A stretch of 64,000 bases of DNA. Origin: Banduia mediterranea (GTDB taxonomy: Bacteria; Pseudomonadota; Gammaproteobacteria; Nevskiales; Nevskiaceae). Positions 49,870-58,525 of this stretch are shown here, one piece after another. The position numbers were made by a program, and so were the translations under genes. The notes under the pieces are model-generated. The model saw only the letters and a program-made list of their open reading frames with translations, had not been told where the DNA came from and did not search any database. Where the stretch lies: positions 1 to 64,000 of the forward strand of contig NZ_JAVRIC010000021.1 of NCBI RefSeq assembly GCF_031846245.1, given 5' to 3'. The first letter of the stretch is position 1. Each line of letters begins with the position of its first letter.

Positions 49870-51144
49870 TCAGCGCACCAGGGCGAAGCGCCCTCGCGTT
49901 GGTGTCGACGGTGTTGCGTCGGCGGAACGGGTGGCGGCGAACAGCAGCGTTCTCGAATTGTCTCCATCGCTCGGGTATTGCGCGAATCCGATATGTGACT
50001 GCGGCGACACCACTTCGGAACGAACGTCGACCGGCGCAGAACACGCCACACGCAGCGTTTGCCGCACTGCCTCCGGTGCGTCGTGTTCGTGCATGCGCGC
50101 TCTCAGAAAAACGAACTCCTGACGGGTATATCGGGCGAGGAAGTCGCCCGGTTGACAGCCGGCACGCAGGCGTTTGGCAATACCGTCGATGGCGTCGTCG
50201 ATGATTTCGTCCGACGGTTCGCCCGGAAAATTGACCGAGCAGTAGTACAGATCGAAATTCACACCGCTGCGCTTGGCACGACTCATGAAATTGACGATCT
50301 CCTGCTGGAACGAGGCGCGGTTCGGCAATTTGGTCTGCGGATCGTACAGCGACAGGAAGCGCGCACGATCCTCATCCTCGCGGCGTGCGCGCTGTTCGCG
50401 CAGGTGGGCGTGCTTGACTGCGTCGGAGCGGACCAATCCGGCGATCAGGCCCGCCAGAAGCAGGGAGAACACCGCGACGGCCAGGGTCGTCCAGGTTCCA
50501 CCCAGACCATCGACCGCGCCGCATACCGTACCCACCGGGAAGTTCGCGGCGGCCATGCCGGTGTAGTGCATTCCGCTAATGGCGGCGGCCATGATCGCGG
50601 CCGCCAGCAGACGGGCTGGCGTGCGTCGGTGGCGGGAGATTCGACGCAGATTGAACAGGATCCACAAGGCGGCACCGGAGGCCGCCACGGCGATGATCAC
50701 CGATGCAGAGAACAAGCCGGGGTCGTACTGGATTGCCGGTGACATTTCCATCGCCGCCATGCCCATGTAATGCATGACGCAAATACCGGCGCCCATGAGC
50801 AGGGCGCCGACCAGCACTGCACCCAGACCGAGCTGTTCGCGGCTGGAAACATACAGCGCAAGGCTGGCCACGGCGATCGCGGCGAGCAGAGAGGCGACTG
50901 TCTTGCCGATGGCGTAGCCCACCGGGATCGGCATGGCGAAGGCCTGCATGCCGACCATGTGCATCGACCAGATGCCGCAACCCATGGCCAGCGCCCCGAG
51001 TATCAGCCAGCGCCACTGTTCGGCTGCGGTTTCGAAGACTCGATGAACGACCGTGATGGCGACGTAGGCGGCGAACCCCGCGATGATGTATGAAACGACA
51101 ACGAGTCCCCAGTCGTACTGCCCGGAGATGAATTCTGTGTTCAT
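49870..51144 (-). CDS. MHYT-domain membrane sensor with degenerate GGDEF domain
   Basis: 424 residues. Residues 1-245 form an MHYT domain: seven membrane segments with metal-binding motifs WSMHMVGM, CVMHYMGMAAMEM and SGMHYTGMAAANF. These are thought to bind copper and sense O2, CO or NO. A short coiled segment (HLREQRARREDEDRARFLSL) leads to a diguanylate-cyclase-like domain (YDPQTKLPNRASFQQEI). The GGDEF site is replaced by ARYTRQEFVFL, and the C-terminal GIA-like strand ends in a Ser/Thr-rich tail, so catalysis is not expected. A c-di-GMP-binding or protein-docking role is possible. No EAL domain follows. Confidence 0.85.
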   Translation of the reverse strand: MNTEFISGQYDWGLVVVSYIIAGFAAYVAITVVHRVFETAAEQWRWLILGALAMGCGIWSMHMVGMQAFAMPIPVGYAIGKTVASLLAAIAVASLALYVSSREQLGLGAVLVGALLMGAGICVMHYMGMAAMEMSPAIQYDPGLFSASVIIAVAASGAALWILFNLRRISRHRRTPARLLAAAIMAAAISGMHYTGMAAANFPVGTVCGAVDGLGGTWTTLAVAVFSLLLAGLIAGLVRSDAVKHAHLREQRARREDEDRARFLSLYDPQTKLPNRASFQQEIVNFMSRAKRSGVNFDLYYCSVNFPGEPSDEIIDDAIDGIAKRLRAGCQPGDFLARYTRQEFVFLRARMHEHDAPEAVRQTLRVACSAPVDVRSEVVSPQSHIGFAQYPSDGDNSRTLLFAATRSADATPSTPTRGRFALVR

Positions 51145-51415
51145 CGGCGATGCCTGCCTGTTTCCCCAACGGGAACGATGCCGCTGCGGCGACTTGTTCG
51201 CCAGTCCGCTGAGGGGGTCTGGCCCTACCTTTCGTCACCCGGGCTGGGGCCGGCCGTTCAATCCAGCGGCGCCGGCAAGCCGAAATAATCGGGTCGACCG
51301 GCGGCCCCAGAGCTCGCCTCAGATCTTGCCCCAGAGGCCAATTCGTGTTTGCGCTCGCGGTGGGCGGCTTTGAGCCTCAAGTGGGACCAAGAACAAGGCG
51401 CTGAGATATGCGGGC

Positions 51416-52327
51416 CTACAGCCCCGCATGGAAGAATCGCACTGTCTGCTCGATCACTTCGTCGATCTGGCTGCGGTCTTCGCCCAACGCGTGATAGATG
51501 TGATCCGCGTTCTTGATCAGGAGTACGCGCGCGTCGGTGGACCCGGCGGCTTCGACCAGGCGTAGTGAGGCTTCGTGGGGCACCGCATCGTCGGCCAAGC
51601 CGGCAATCGCCAGCAGCTTGCCGTGATAGCCCGCCATATCGCTGAGCGCCGTGCTGGCACGCACTTCGTCGAACCACTCCAGGCTGAAGTTGAGCGGTCC
51701 GCGCCATGGAAAATTCACCACGGCGTAGCCATCGCGACGCGCCTGGTCCAGGTGCTCGTCGAACAGGGGCTGGAACACGCCGATCCCGTCATTGGCCACC
51801 GAGGACCAGGTTGCCAGTGCGCGAATGTCGGGCTGCTTCACCACCAGACCTTGCGCGATCAATCCCCCCTGACTGAAACCGAGTACACCGAGACGCTGCG
51901 GATCAACTCCCACATGCTCGCCGAGCGCCTTCAGTGCGACAGCGGCGTCGCGCGTGGCGCCGCTGAGCGTGTACTGGCGATAATCCACAGAACTGTCGCC
52001 GGTGCCCGCGAAGTCGATTCTCAAGGAGGCGATTCCTGCACGGGCAAGCTCGCCCGCCAGCCGCTTGTAGACGCCGCCGACCTCATCCTTGTTCGATCCG
52101 GTGCCGTGCAACATCAGCACCGCTGGACACCTTGAAGCGACCTGCAACCGTACCGGCAGGGTCAGGGTGCCCGGAATCCGGTATTCGCCATTGTCCAGCG
52201 ACAGCGACTCGATTTCGGCCGCCATCGCTGCCGGTAACCACGCACCGAAGTTCATCGCCATGAACAACAGGGCCGCCCACCACGATGCAACCCGTCCCGG
52301 ACCTCCCGAATTCATACCCTGCCCCAT
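51416..52327 (-). CDS. Exported alpha/beta hydrolase
   Basis: 303 residues. A signal peptide with hydrophobic core (about 14-34) and AMAAE cleavage directs it to the periplasm or outside. HGTGSNKDE is the oxyanion region, S152 in LGFSQGGLIA the nucleophile, and LADDAVPHE and NADHIYH provide the acid and histidine. It resembles dienelactone-hydrolase-like or peptidase S9-like esterases; the substrate is unknown. Start at 52327 or 52315, both in frame; neither has a clear ribosome-binding site. Divergent from hmgA. Confidence 0.85.
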   Translation of the reverse strand: MGQGMNSGGPGRVASWWAALLFMAMNFGAWLPAAMAAEIESLSLDNGEYRIPGTLTLPVRLQVASRCPAVLMLHGTGSNKDEVGGVYKRLAGELARAGIASLRIDFAGTGDSSVDYRQYTLSGATRDAAVALKALGEHVGVDPQRLGVLGFSQGGLIAQGLVVKQPDIRALATWSSVANDGIGVFQPLFDEHLDQARRDGYAVVNFPWRGPLNFSLEWFDEVRASTALSDMAGYHGKLLAIAGLADDAVPHEASLRLVEAAGSTDARVLLIKNADHIYHALGEDRSQIDEVIEQTVRFFHAGL

Positions 52328-52431
52328 ATCTGCCGAAAGTCATTGGAGCATAGAGGATCACTCCAGGGCCGAACATCCGCTGTCGCCCGGCGCGGTAGGC
52401 TATGCGCCATCGAATACAAGAGAGCGCGGCG

Positions 52432-53742
52432 ATGATCTCACCCGAACTCCAGTACCTCACCGGTTTCGGCAACCAACACGCCACAGAAGCGCTGCCTGGC
52501 GCATTGCCGTGTGGACAGAACTCACCACAGCGCTGTCCTTATGGCCTGTACGCGGAACAGTTCAGCGGCACCGCATTCACCGCGCCACGCCGACACAACC
52601 GACGTAGCTGGCTGTACCGCATCCGGCCGTCCGTGGTGCAGGGCCGATTCAGGCTCCTGCCACCGACGCCTTGGCTATCGGCGCCGTTGACCGGCGATCC
52701 GGTCGACCCCAATCCGATGCGCTGGCACCCGCTGCCGATACCGGAGACCCCCTGCGATTTCATCGATGGCTTGTTCACCTTCGCTGCGAATGGGCGACCG
52801 GACGCGCAGACCGGCTGCGCCGTGCATCTCTATGCCTTGAACGCGGACATGCAGTCGCGCTACTTGTACGATGCCGACGCGGAGTTGTTGATCGTCCCGC
52901 AAAGCGGTGAGCTGTTGCTGCGGACGGAACTCGGACAACTGCATGTGCCGCCCGGGCACTGCGCGGTGCTGCCACGCGGTATCAAGTTTCAGGTGCGGCG
53001 CGCCCAGGCTGCGGGGGGCGCACACGGTTATGTCTGCGAAAACTTCGGGGCGGCCTTCGAGCTTCCGGAACTGGGGCCGATCGGCGCCAACGGCCTTGCC
53101 AATCCGCGGGATTTCGAAACCCCCGTAGCCTGCTACGACGATATCTCAGGCAACTTCGAACTGGTCGCCCGCGTCGATGGCCGACTCTGGTCGGCGCCGC
53201 TGAATCATTCGCCACTCGATGTGGTGGCCTGGCACGGCAACCACGTGCCCTACCGCTACGATCTCTCACGCTTCAACACCATCAATACGGTCAGTTTCGA
53301 TCACCCCGATCCGTCGATTTTCACGGTGCTGACGGCGCCGTCCGACACACCCGGTACGGCCAACGTCGATTTCGTGATCTTTCCGCCACGCTGGGTGGTG
53401 GCCGAGCACAGCTTCCGACCGCCATGGTTCCACCGCAACGTGATGAGCGAGTTCATGGGGTTGGTTCAGGGGCGCTATGACGCAAAAACCAGCGGCTTCA
53501 TACCGGGCGGGTCCAGCCTGCACAACTGCATGTCTGCCCACGGGCCGGATGCGGACGCTTTCGAATCGGCGTGCCAGATGCCGCTGGCACCGCAGCACCT
53601 CGATGACTCGCTGGCCTTCATGTTCGAAAGCCGCTATCCGTTCCGATGCAGCGAGCAGGCTCGGAACGCGCCCTTTCGCCAGATGAACTATTCGGATGTC
53701 TGGCAGGGTCTGCGATCGCAGTTCGATCCCGGCCGGCCCTGA
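52432..53742 (+). CDS. hmgA: Homogentisate 1,2-dioxygenase
   Basis: 436 residues from ATG 52432. Opens homogentisate to maleylacetoacetate in tyrosine/phenylalanine breakdown with Fe(II). [19 protein letters not shown] at the start; the cupin core contains [56 protein letters not shown] (Fe ligands His, Glu, His) and [15 protein letters not shown]. Complete length. The usual partners (fahA, maiA, hpd) are not in the window. Confidence 0.96.
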   Translation: MISPELQYLTGFGNQHATEALPGALPCGQNSPQRCPYGLYAEQFSGTAFTAPRRHNRRSWLYRIRPSVVQGRFRLLPPTPWLSAPLTGDPVDPNPMRWHPLPIPETPCDFIDGLFTFAANGRPDAQTGCAVHLYALNADMQSRYLYDADAELLIVPQSGELLLRTELGQLHVPPGHCAVLPRGIKFQVRRAQAAGGAHGYVCENFGAAFELPELGPIGANGLANPRDFETPVACYDDISGNFELVARVDGRLWSAPLNHSPLDVVAWHGNHVPYRYDLSRFNTINTVSFDHPDPSIFTVLTAPSDTPGTANVDFVIFPPRWVVAEHSFRPPWFHRNVMSEFMGLVQGRYDAKTSGFIPGGSSLHNCMSAHGPDADAFESACQMPLAPQHLDDSLAFMFESRYPFRCSEQARNAPFRQMNYSDVWQGLRSQFDPGRP

Positions 53743-54165
53743 GCGCGTAGGCGATTTCATCCAGGGGTCGGAAGCTTACGTCAGACTTGAGGTACTGCGC
53801 GGCCTTGGGCAAGGAGTTGAGCTTCTCGTAAGGGGGCATCATGTCCTCGTAGCGATAGCGCTTGCCTTGCTTGCCCTTGGCATCGGTCACGGTGGTGGCG
53901 AAGAACAAGGCCGGTGAAAGTTGACGCGCGGGGCGAAGTGCTGGGGGATGTGGGCGTAGCCGAGCAGCTTGCGCACCACCGCTCTCGGCCAGCGCGTTGT
54001 CGTTGCAGGGCTTGGAGTGGCGCAGATTGGCCACGATCAGCTCCTTGTCCGCCTTGGACAAACGCGGGGAGTCGCGAAATGGCGCAAGGTATCTTCGATC
54101 AGCCGGTAGCGCTCCGCTTGTGGTGCCGGCTCCGGCGTCACTGAGGTGCTGCCGTGGATAAATCG
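53743..54165 (-). pseudogene. Integrase-core transposase with internal deletion and frameshift
   Basis: The minus strand reads APQAERYRLIEDTLRHFA (about 54150-54080), then LSKADKELIVANLRH, typical of the start of a DDE 'integrase catalytic domain' transposase (IS481-like or unclassified). It jumps directly to the C-terminal part: CNDNALAESGGA, LFFATTVTDAKGKQGKRYRY, EDMMPPYEKLNSLPKAAQYL and [11 protein letters not shown]. The central DDE domain is gone and at least one frameshift is present. It runs to the end of hmgA. Confidence 0.7.
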
Positions 54166-54381
54166 GCGATCTGCTGGTGGGATGGTACCCCGCACCAAAC
54201 GACTATTGAAAGTACGGAATCGAAGCGCTGCGGGCTGCTGCGAACCATTGCGAACTCGATCGAAATGCCTGCTGGGGCGCCCTGCGGCCGTGGACGATCA
54301 AGCAGGTTTTTCGCTTTGATTGGTGCCCGGAAAGGCTGTTCAACCTCGTCTGCTTTCCCGCGCCAGTTCAATTCCCGGTTT
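54166..54381. other. Stretch without a recognisable gene
   Basis: About 215 bp between the transposase relic and the ssrA-like repeat. A 77-codon open frame on the minus strand has no family character. The end, ATTCCCGGTTTGGGAAT (54371-54387), is a short inverted repeat beside the T-arm copy. Confidence 0.3.
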
Positions 54382-54401
54382 GGGAATCGAACCCGCGTCC
54401 G
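54382..54401 (-). repeat. 20-bp copy of the ssrA 3' end (putative att relic)
   Basis: On the minus strand CGGACGCGGGTTCGATTCCC is identical to the T-arm region of ssrA at 35642-35623. Directly next to it (54404-54402) is the stop codon of the PIN gene. tmRNA 3' ends are common attachment sites, so this may be the end of an element. The neighbouring bases do not continue the tmRNA. Confidence 0.65.
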
Positions 54402-54974
54402 TCAGATCGCCACCTTCCACTCCCGCAACTGGCTAACGGTCTGCGTCAGACCCTGCTTGAGCAGGGTGTCGAGGTACTCGTCCGTCGTCTTGGGCGGGTT
54501 CTTCAGCGACCGTCGATGGTTGGCTGCGGCTTCGCAAACGCGTGCCGCGTGCAGATCCAGTAGATCGAAGATGAAGTCATCCGGATGCTGGGCGGCCAGG
54601 TTGTAGCGCTTGAGCTGGTCCGGCGGGAAATCCTTCAGGTTGAAGGTCACGATCAGGCTGGCGCCGCCGTGAATGGCGGCGGCCACCACATGCCGATCAT
54701 CGGCATCCGGCAACTCGACAGACGGAATGAGGTGCTCGAAGCCGGTGACCAGGCTGTCGCGGACGTGGGCGTTCATCAGCGATCGCGTGCGCTCCAGGTC
54801 TTCGGCCTTCAGGTCTGGCCGCTGCTTCAGAACATTACGCGTCCACTCGTCGTGGAACATGTCTGTCCAGCGCGCCCGGTACAGATCGGTCAGTGCCAGG
54901 CGCATCAGGAAGTCGCGCAGCGGGGCCGGGTAGAGCACGCACGCGTCGTAGATGACGGTGAAGTTCGAACTCAT
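54402..54974 (-). CDS. PIN-domain protein (VapC-like toxin)
   Basis: 190 residues. The PIN fold starts with VIYDACVLYPAPLRDFLMRL (first acidic residue D10) and continues to DADDRHVVAAAIHGGASLIV and TFNLKDFP, the C-terminal acidic cluster; the layout fits a PIN ribonuclease. The last 60 residues (LLDLHAARVCEAAANHRRSL) are an extension not seen in small VapC toxins. The start ATG directly follows the stop of the HTH gene, so the two are translated together as a toxin-antitoxin-like pair. RNA target unknown. Confidence 0.85.
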   Translation of the reverse strand: MSSNFTVIYDACVLYPAPLRDFLMRLALTDLYRARWTDMFHDEWTRNVLKQRPDLKAEDLERTRSLMNAHVRDSLVTGFEHLIPSVELPDADDRHVVAAAIHGGASLIVTFNLKDFPPDQLKRYNLAAQHPDDFIFDLLDLHAARVCEAAANHRRSLKNPPKTTDEYLDTLLKQGLTQTVSQLREWKVAI

Positions 54975-55439
54975 TCATTCGTACCCCATCTTGAGCGCCT
55001 GGGCTTGCTCGGCCAGGGCATCGAGGGCCTTGCTGCGCTCCACATCAATCCGCTCCTTGTACGCGATCACGTCCTGGTAGCGGACGCGCCGGTGCGTGCC
55101 GATCTTATGGAACGGGATCTCGCCACGCTCCAGCAACTGGACAAGGAACGGTCGCGAGACGTTGAGCACGTCCGCTGCGTCCTGGGTGGTCAGTTCGGCG
55201 TGGATCGGGATGATGCTCACCGCGTTGCCCTCGCCGATTTCGGTCAGGACGTCCACGAGCAGCCGAAGCGCCGACACCGGGACGCGAACGGGATGGGCAG
55301 CGCCCTTGTCGTCGAAGATCTCGATCTGCTGGGTTTCCGCACGGGTCTGCAGGAAGGCAGACAGCGCTCGGCCGCTCTCACGAGCGATGGCAACTTCTTC
55401 GGCCGTCGGCAACGAATGGGTGGGAGAGAGAGTGGTCAT
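54975..55439 (-). CDS. Excisionase-type HTH protein, probable antitoxin
   Basis: 154 residues, with the strong ribosome-binding site AGGAGG. The N-terminal 80 residues (AIARESGRALSAFLQTRAET) are helical and lack a recognised fold; residues about 85-135 are a MerR/excisionase helix-turn-helix (LTTQDAADVLNVSRPFLVQL, LERGEIPFHKIGTHRRVRYQ). Such proteins pair with PIN toxins and repress the promoter. The upstream operator is visible at 55479-55520. The C-terminus runs to the PIN start with no gap. Confidence 0.83.
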   Translation of the reverse strand: MTTLSPTHSLPTAEEVAIARESGRALSAFLQTRAETQQIEIFDDKGAAHPVRVPVSALRLLVDVLTEIGEGNAVSIIPIHAELTTQDAADVLNVSRPFLVQLLERGEIPFHKIGTHRRVRYQDVIAYKERIDVERSKALDALAEQAQALKMGYE

Positions 55440-55478
55440 GGCAGCCTCCTGGGAGCTTCAAACAGCATCATGGGAGGA

Positions 55479-55520
55479 AGTATAACCGAAATAAACGAAT
55501 ATTCGAAATATCCGAAACGG
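55479..55520 (-). promoter_or_regulatory. Promoter/operator of the HTH-PIN pair
   Basis: On the minus strand a -10 TATACT (55484-55479) and a -35-like TTCGAA (55507-55502) are 17 bp apart. They overlap the palindrome CGAATATTCG (55496-55505) and copies of CGAAATA (55487-55493 region and 55504-55510). The AT-rich repeat fits an autoregulatory operator. Confidence 0.6.
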
Positions 55521-55665
55521 GCGCACTCCAGATGCGTCTGGCTCGCCCATGCCCAAAAGGACACCCATTTGCACCCAATCAGGCGCCAGACCGCGCTGGG
55601 CCTTGGCTCGTCGGCGGAACAGCGCCTTCATGGACTCCTGCCAACTCATTCGGAAGGAGACCAAG

Positions 55666-55884
55666 ATGGACGTCGTTCACCTCAATCAAAAGCAACTGGC
55701 CGCGCGCTGGCATCTCAGCGAGGCCACCCTGGAGCGCTGGCGTAGCGAGGGGCTCGGGCCCAAGCCCAAGTTCCTGAAGCTCTGCGGCCGGGTGATCTAC
55801 CGCCAGGTCGACATCGAGGCCTACGAGGAATCATGCCTGGCGACCTCGACCAAGACGGTCGCGGCGCAGACCAGTGCCGGCTGA
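55666..55884 (+). CDS. AlpA/excisionase-like HTH regulator
   Basis: 72 residues from ATG 55666, with AAGGAGA upstream. The helix-turn-helix reads LNQKQLAARWHLSEATLERW and is followed by KFLKLCGRVIYRQVDIEAYE, the wing and strand of AlpA/MerR-type excisionase regulators found on integrative elements. Short C-terminal tail rich in Ser/Thr. It probably regulates an element gene or acts as recombination directionality factor; no intact integrase is adjacent. Divergent from the HTH-PIN pair. Confidence 0.85.
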   Translation: MDVVHLNQKQLAARWHLSEATLERWRSEGLGPKPKFLKLCGRVIYRQVDIEAYEESCLATSTKTVAAQTSAG

Positions 55885-56326
55885 AGGATGTTCCGTCTTG
55901 TCGGTATATCTGGCCAAGTACCGACGTTTCGCAACGCGACGCCACTGCGACGACGCTTGCAAGCCAGATTACCGGGGGATTGAAAGTCCGCAGTCCGCAA
56001 GCGCGGACCGATCAACCGGTTTTTTGAAAATCAACAACCTACCATCTGGCCGTGCGGGCTATTGCGGGTTCCTGCGGGTTCGTGCGGAGAGATTCGAACT
56101 CCTGCGGGGTCTCGGAGCGGACGCAAGTGCCTGGGGTTCATGATGAGCTTCATCCCGCCATCATGAACGGATCGAGGTCAGTTCAGACTCATCTCATGTT
56201 GGAAACACGAGCGCCCCTACAGACTCATTTCATATTGGAAGGGGCTAAGGGTGTTGAAGCTCAAAATGTTCTGCTATCATTCGCGCCCCTCGGGGCTCAC
56301 CGTCCCGGGTTTTTTTCGTTTCGACG
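55885..56326. other. Gene-free stretch before tRNA-His
   Basis: 442 bp. A tRNA T-arm-like segment, GGAGAGATTCGAACTCC (56088-56104), may be a relic of another attachment site. Two near-identical 21-bp direct repeats lie at 56184-56204 and 56220-56240 (CAGACTCATYTCATRTTGGAA). A hairpin with GCCCC/GGGGC and a T-run precedes tRNA-His at about 56285-56320. No open frame has family character. Confidence 0.35.
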
Positions 56327-56403
56327 GTGGACGTAGCTCAGTTGGTTAGAGTCCCGGATTGTGATTCCGGATGTCGTGGGTTCGAGTCCCATCGTCCACC
56401 CCA
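56327..56403 (+). tRNA. tRNA-His (anticodon GUG)
   Basis: Acceptor GTGGACG/CGTCCAC with discriminator C and encoded CCA; anticodon loop TTGTGAT (GTG). A G at 56326 supplies the extra -1 base paired to C73 that tRNA-His needs. Confidence 0.95.
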
Positions 56404-56439
56404 ATTACGCAGACCGCGATCACGCGGCTGTAGCGTTTC

Positions 56440-56514
56440 GGGCTGCTAGCTCAATGGTAGAGCAGTTGACTCTTAATCAATAGGTTCGGGGTTCGAGTCC
56501 CTGGCAGCCCACCA
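56440..56514 (+). tRNA. tRNA-Lys (anticodon CUU)
   Basis: 75 nt with encoded CCA. Acceptor GGGCTGC/GCAGCCC, anticodon loop CTCTTAA (CTT), T-arm CGGGG-TTCGAGT-CCCTG. A truncated integrase gene points toward its 3' end from 56570, the usual arrangement for an element inserted at a tRNA 3' end. Confidence 0.95.
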
Positions 56515-56569
56515 ATTAAATCAGGCAGTTAGCAGCATGTGTTGCCGAGAATCACCGAACGGTGAAAAG

Positions 56570-57565
<996 letters not shown>

Positions 57566-57583
57566 TGACGATTGTGGGGCGGA

Positions 57584-58525
57584 CTAGGCGCCGTCCGGCA
57601 ATGCCGCGATGGCACGGTTCCGGCCTTGCGATTTGGCCTGGTACAGACAGGCGTCTGCTTGTTTCAGCAGGTCCGCCGGGCTGCGCTCGGGGCCGGGGAT
57701 TTCGGATGCGACGCCTGCGCTGACCGTGACCACGGACGCCGTGGTGGACAGCTCATGAGGGAGCCCGGCTTCCTGGATGGCACGACACAGGGACGATGCG
57801 ATCTGCAGTGCATCGCTCAGTGCGATACTCGGCAGCAGGCAGGCGAATTCCTCGCCGCCGAAACGCGTGGCCAGCTCGCGTGGGCGACGCAGCGAGGATT
57901 TGAGTGTTGTGGCCACGGCCTGGAGCGTGGCGTCGCCGGCCTGATGTCCGTAGTGATCGTTGTAGGCCTTGAAATGATCGACGTCGATCAGGATCAGGCC
58001 AAGCGGCACATTGTGTCTGCGGCCAAAATTCCATTCCTGACTGCAAGCTTCGTCAAAGCGGCGTCGGTTGGGGATTCCCGTCAGGCTGTCCACAAACGCG
58101 AGGTCACGCAGCTGGTCGGTCAGCGCCTTGAGTTTCAGTTGCGTCTTGACGCGTGCTTTGACGACCGGGGGACTGATCGGCTTGGAAATGAAGTCCACCG
58201 CGCCCACCTCAAGGCCGGCGGCCTCCTCATTCGGTGCGTTCTGGCCAGTGACGAAAATCACGGGGATCGTGCGAGTGGCCGGGCTTGCCTTGAGTCGGCG
58301 GCAGACTTCCAGACCGTCCATCCCCGGCATAACCACATCGAGCAAAATCAAGTCCGGCGATTCGCGCTCGCAGACGGCCAGGGCCTGTTGGCCGTCAGTG
58401 GCCATGAAGATTTCGAAGTCGTCCTGAAACAGCTGATAGAGAATCTGGATATTGATCGGCTGATCGTCGACCAGCAGCAGGCGTGGGCGCAGGGTGGGCA
58501 ATTCCGGCTCGTTCGAAGTGGTCAT
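57584..58525 (-). CDS. Response regulator with GGDEF domain (diguanylate cyclase)
   Basis: 313 residues from ATG 58525, whose start overlaps the kinase stop as ATGA. Receiver domain (13-130) with acceptor D63 in LILLDVVMPG, then a GGDEF domain (about 145-305) with FVDSLTGIPNRRRFDEA and the active-site GGEEF at 223-227. The I-site position reads RPRE rather than RxxD, so product inhibition may be absent. It makes c-di-GMP when phosphorylated, most likely by the hybrid kinase upstream. Confidence 0.93.
   Translation of the reverse strand: MTTSNEPELPTLRPRLLLVDDQPINIQILYQLFQDDFEIFMATDGQQALAVCERESPDLILLDVVMPGMDGLEVCRRLKASPATRTIPVIFVTGQNAPNEEAAGLEVGAVDFISKPISPPVVKARVKTQLKLKALTDQLRDLAFVDSLTGIPNRRRFDEACSQEWNFGRRHNVPLGLILIDVDHFKAYNDHYGHQAGDATLQAVATTLKSSLRRPRELATRFGGEEFACLLPSIALSDALQIASSLCRAIQEAGLPHELSTTASVVTVSAGVASEIPGPERSPADLLKQADACLYQAKSQGRNRAIAALPDGA

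Noticed and set aside
52315-52484. A gene upstream of hmgA on the minus strand (133 codons, 52083-52484)
   Set aside because: Its coding sequence is out of frame over the exported hydrolase and has no family character.
35623-54401. An 18.7-kb island flanked by ssrA-derived repeats
   Set aside because: The interval contains essential core genes in conserved order (rpoE to acpS), so it is not an acquired island.
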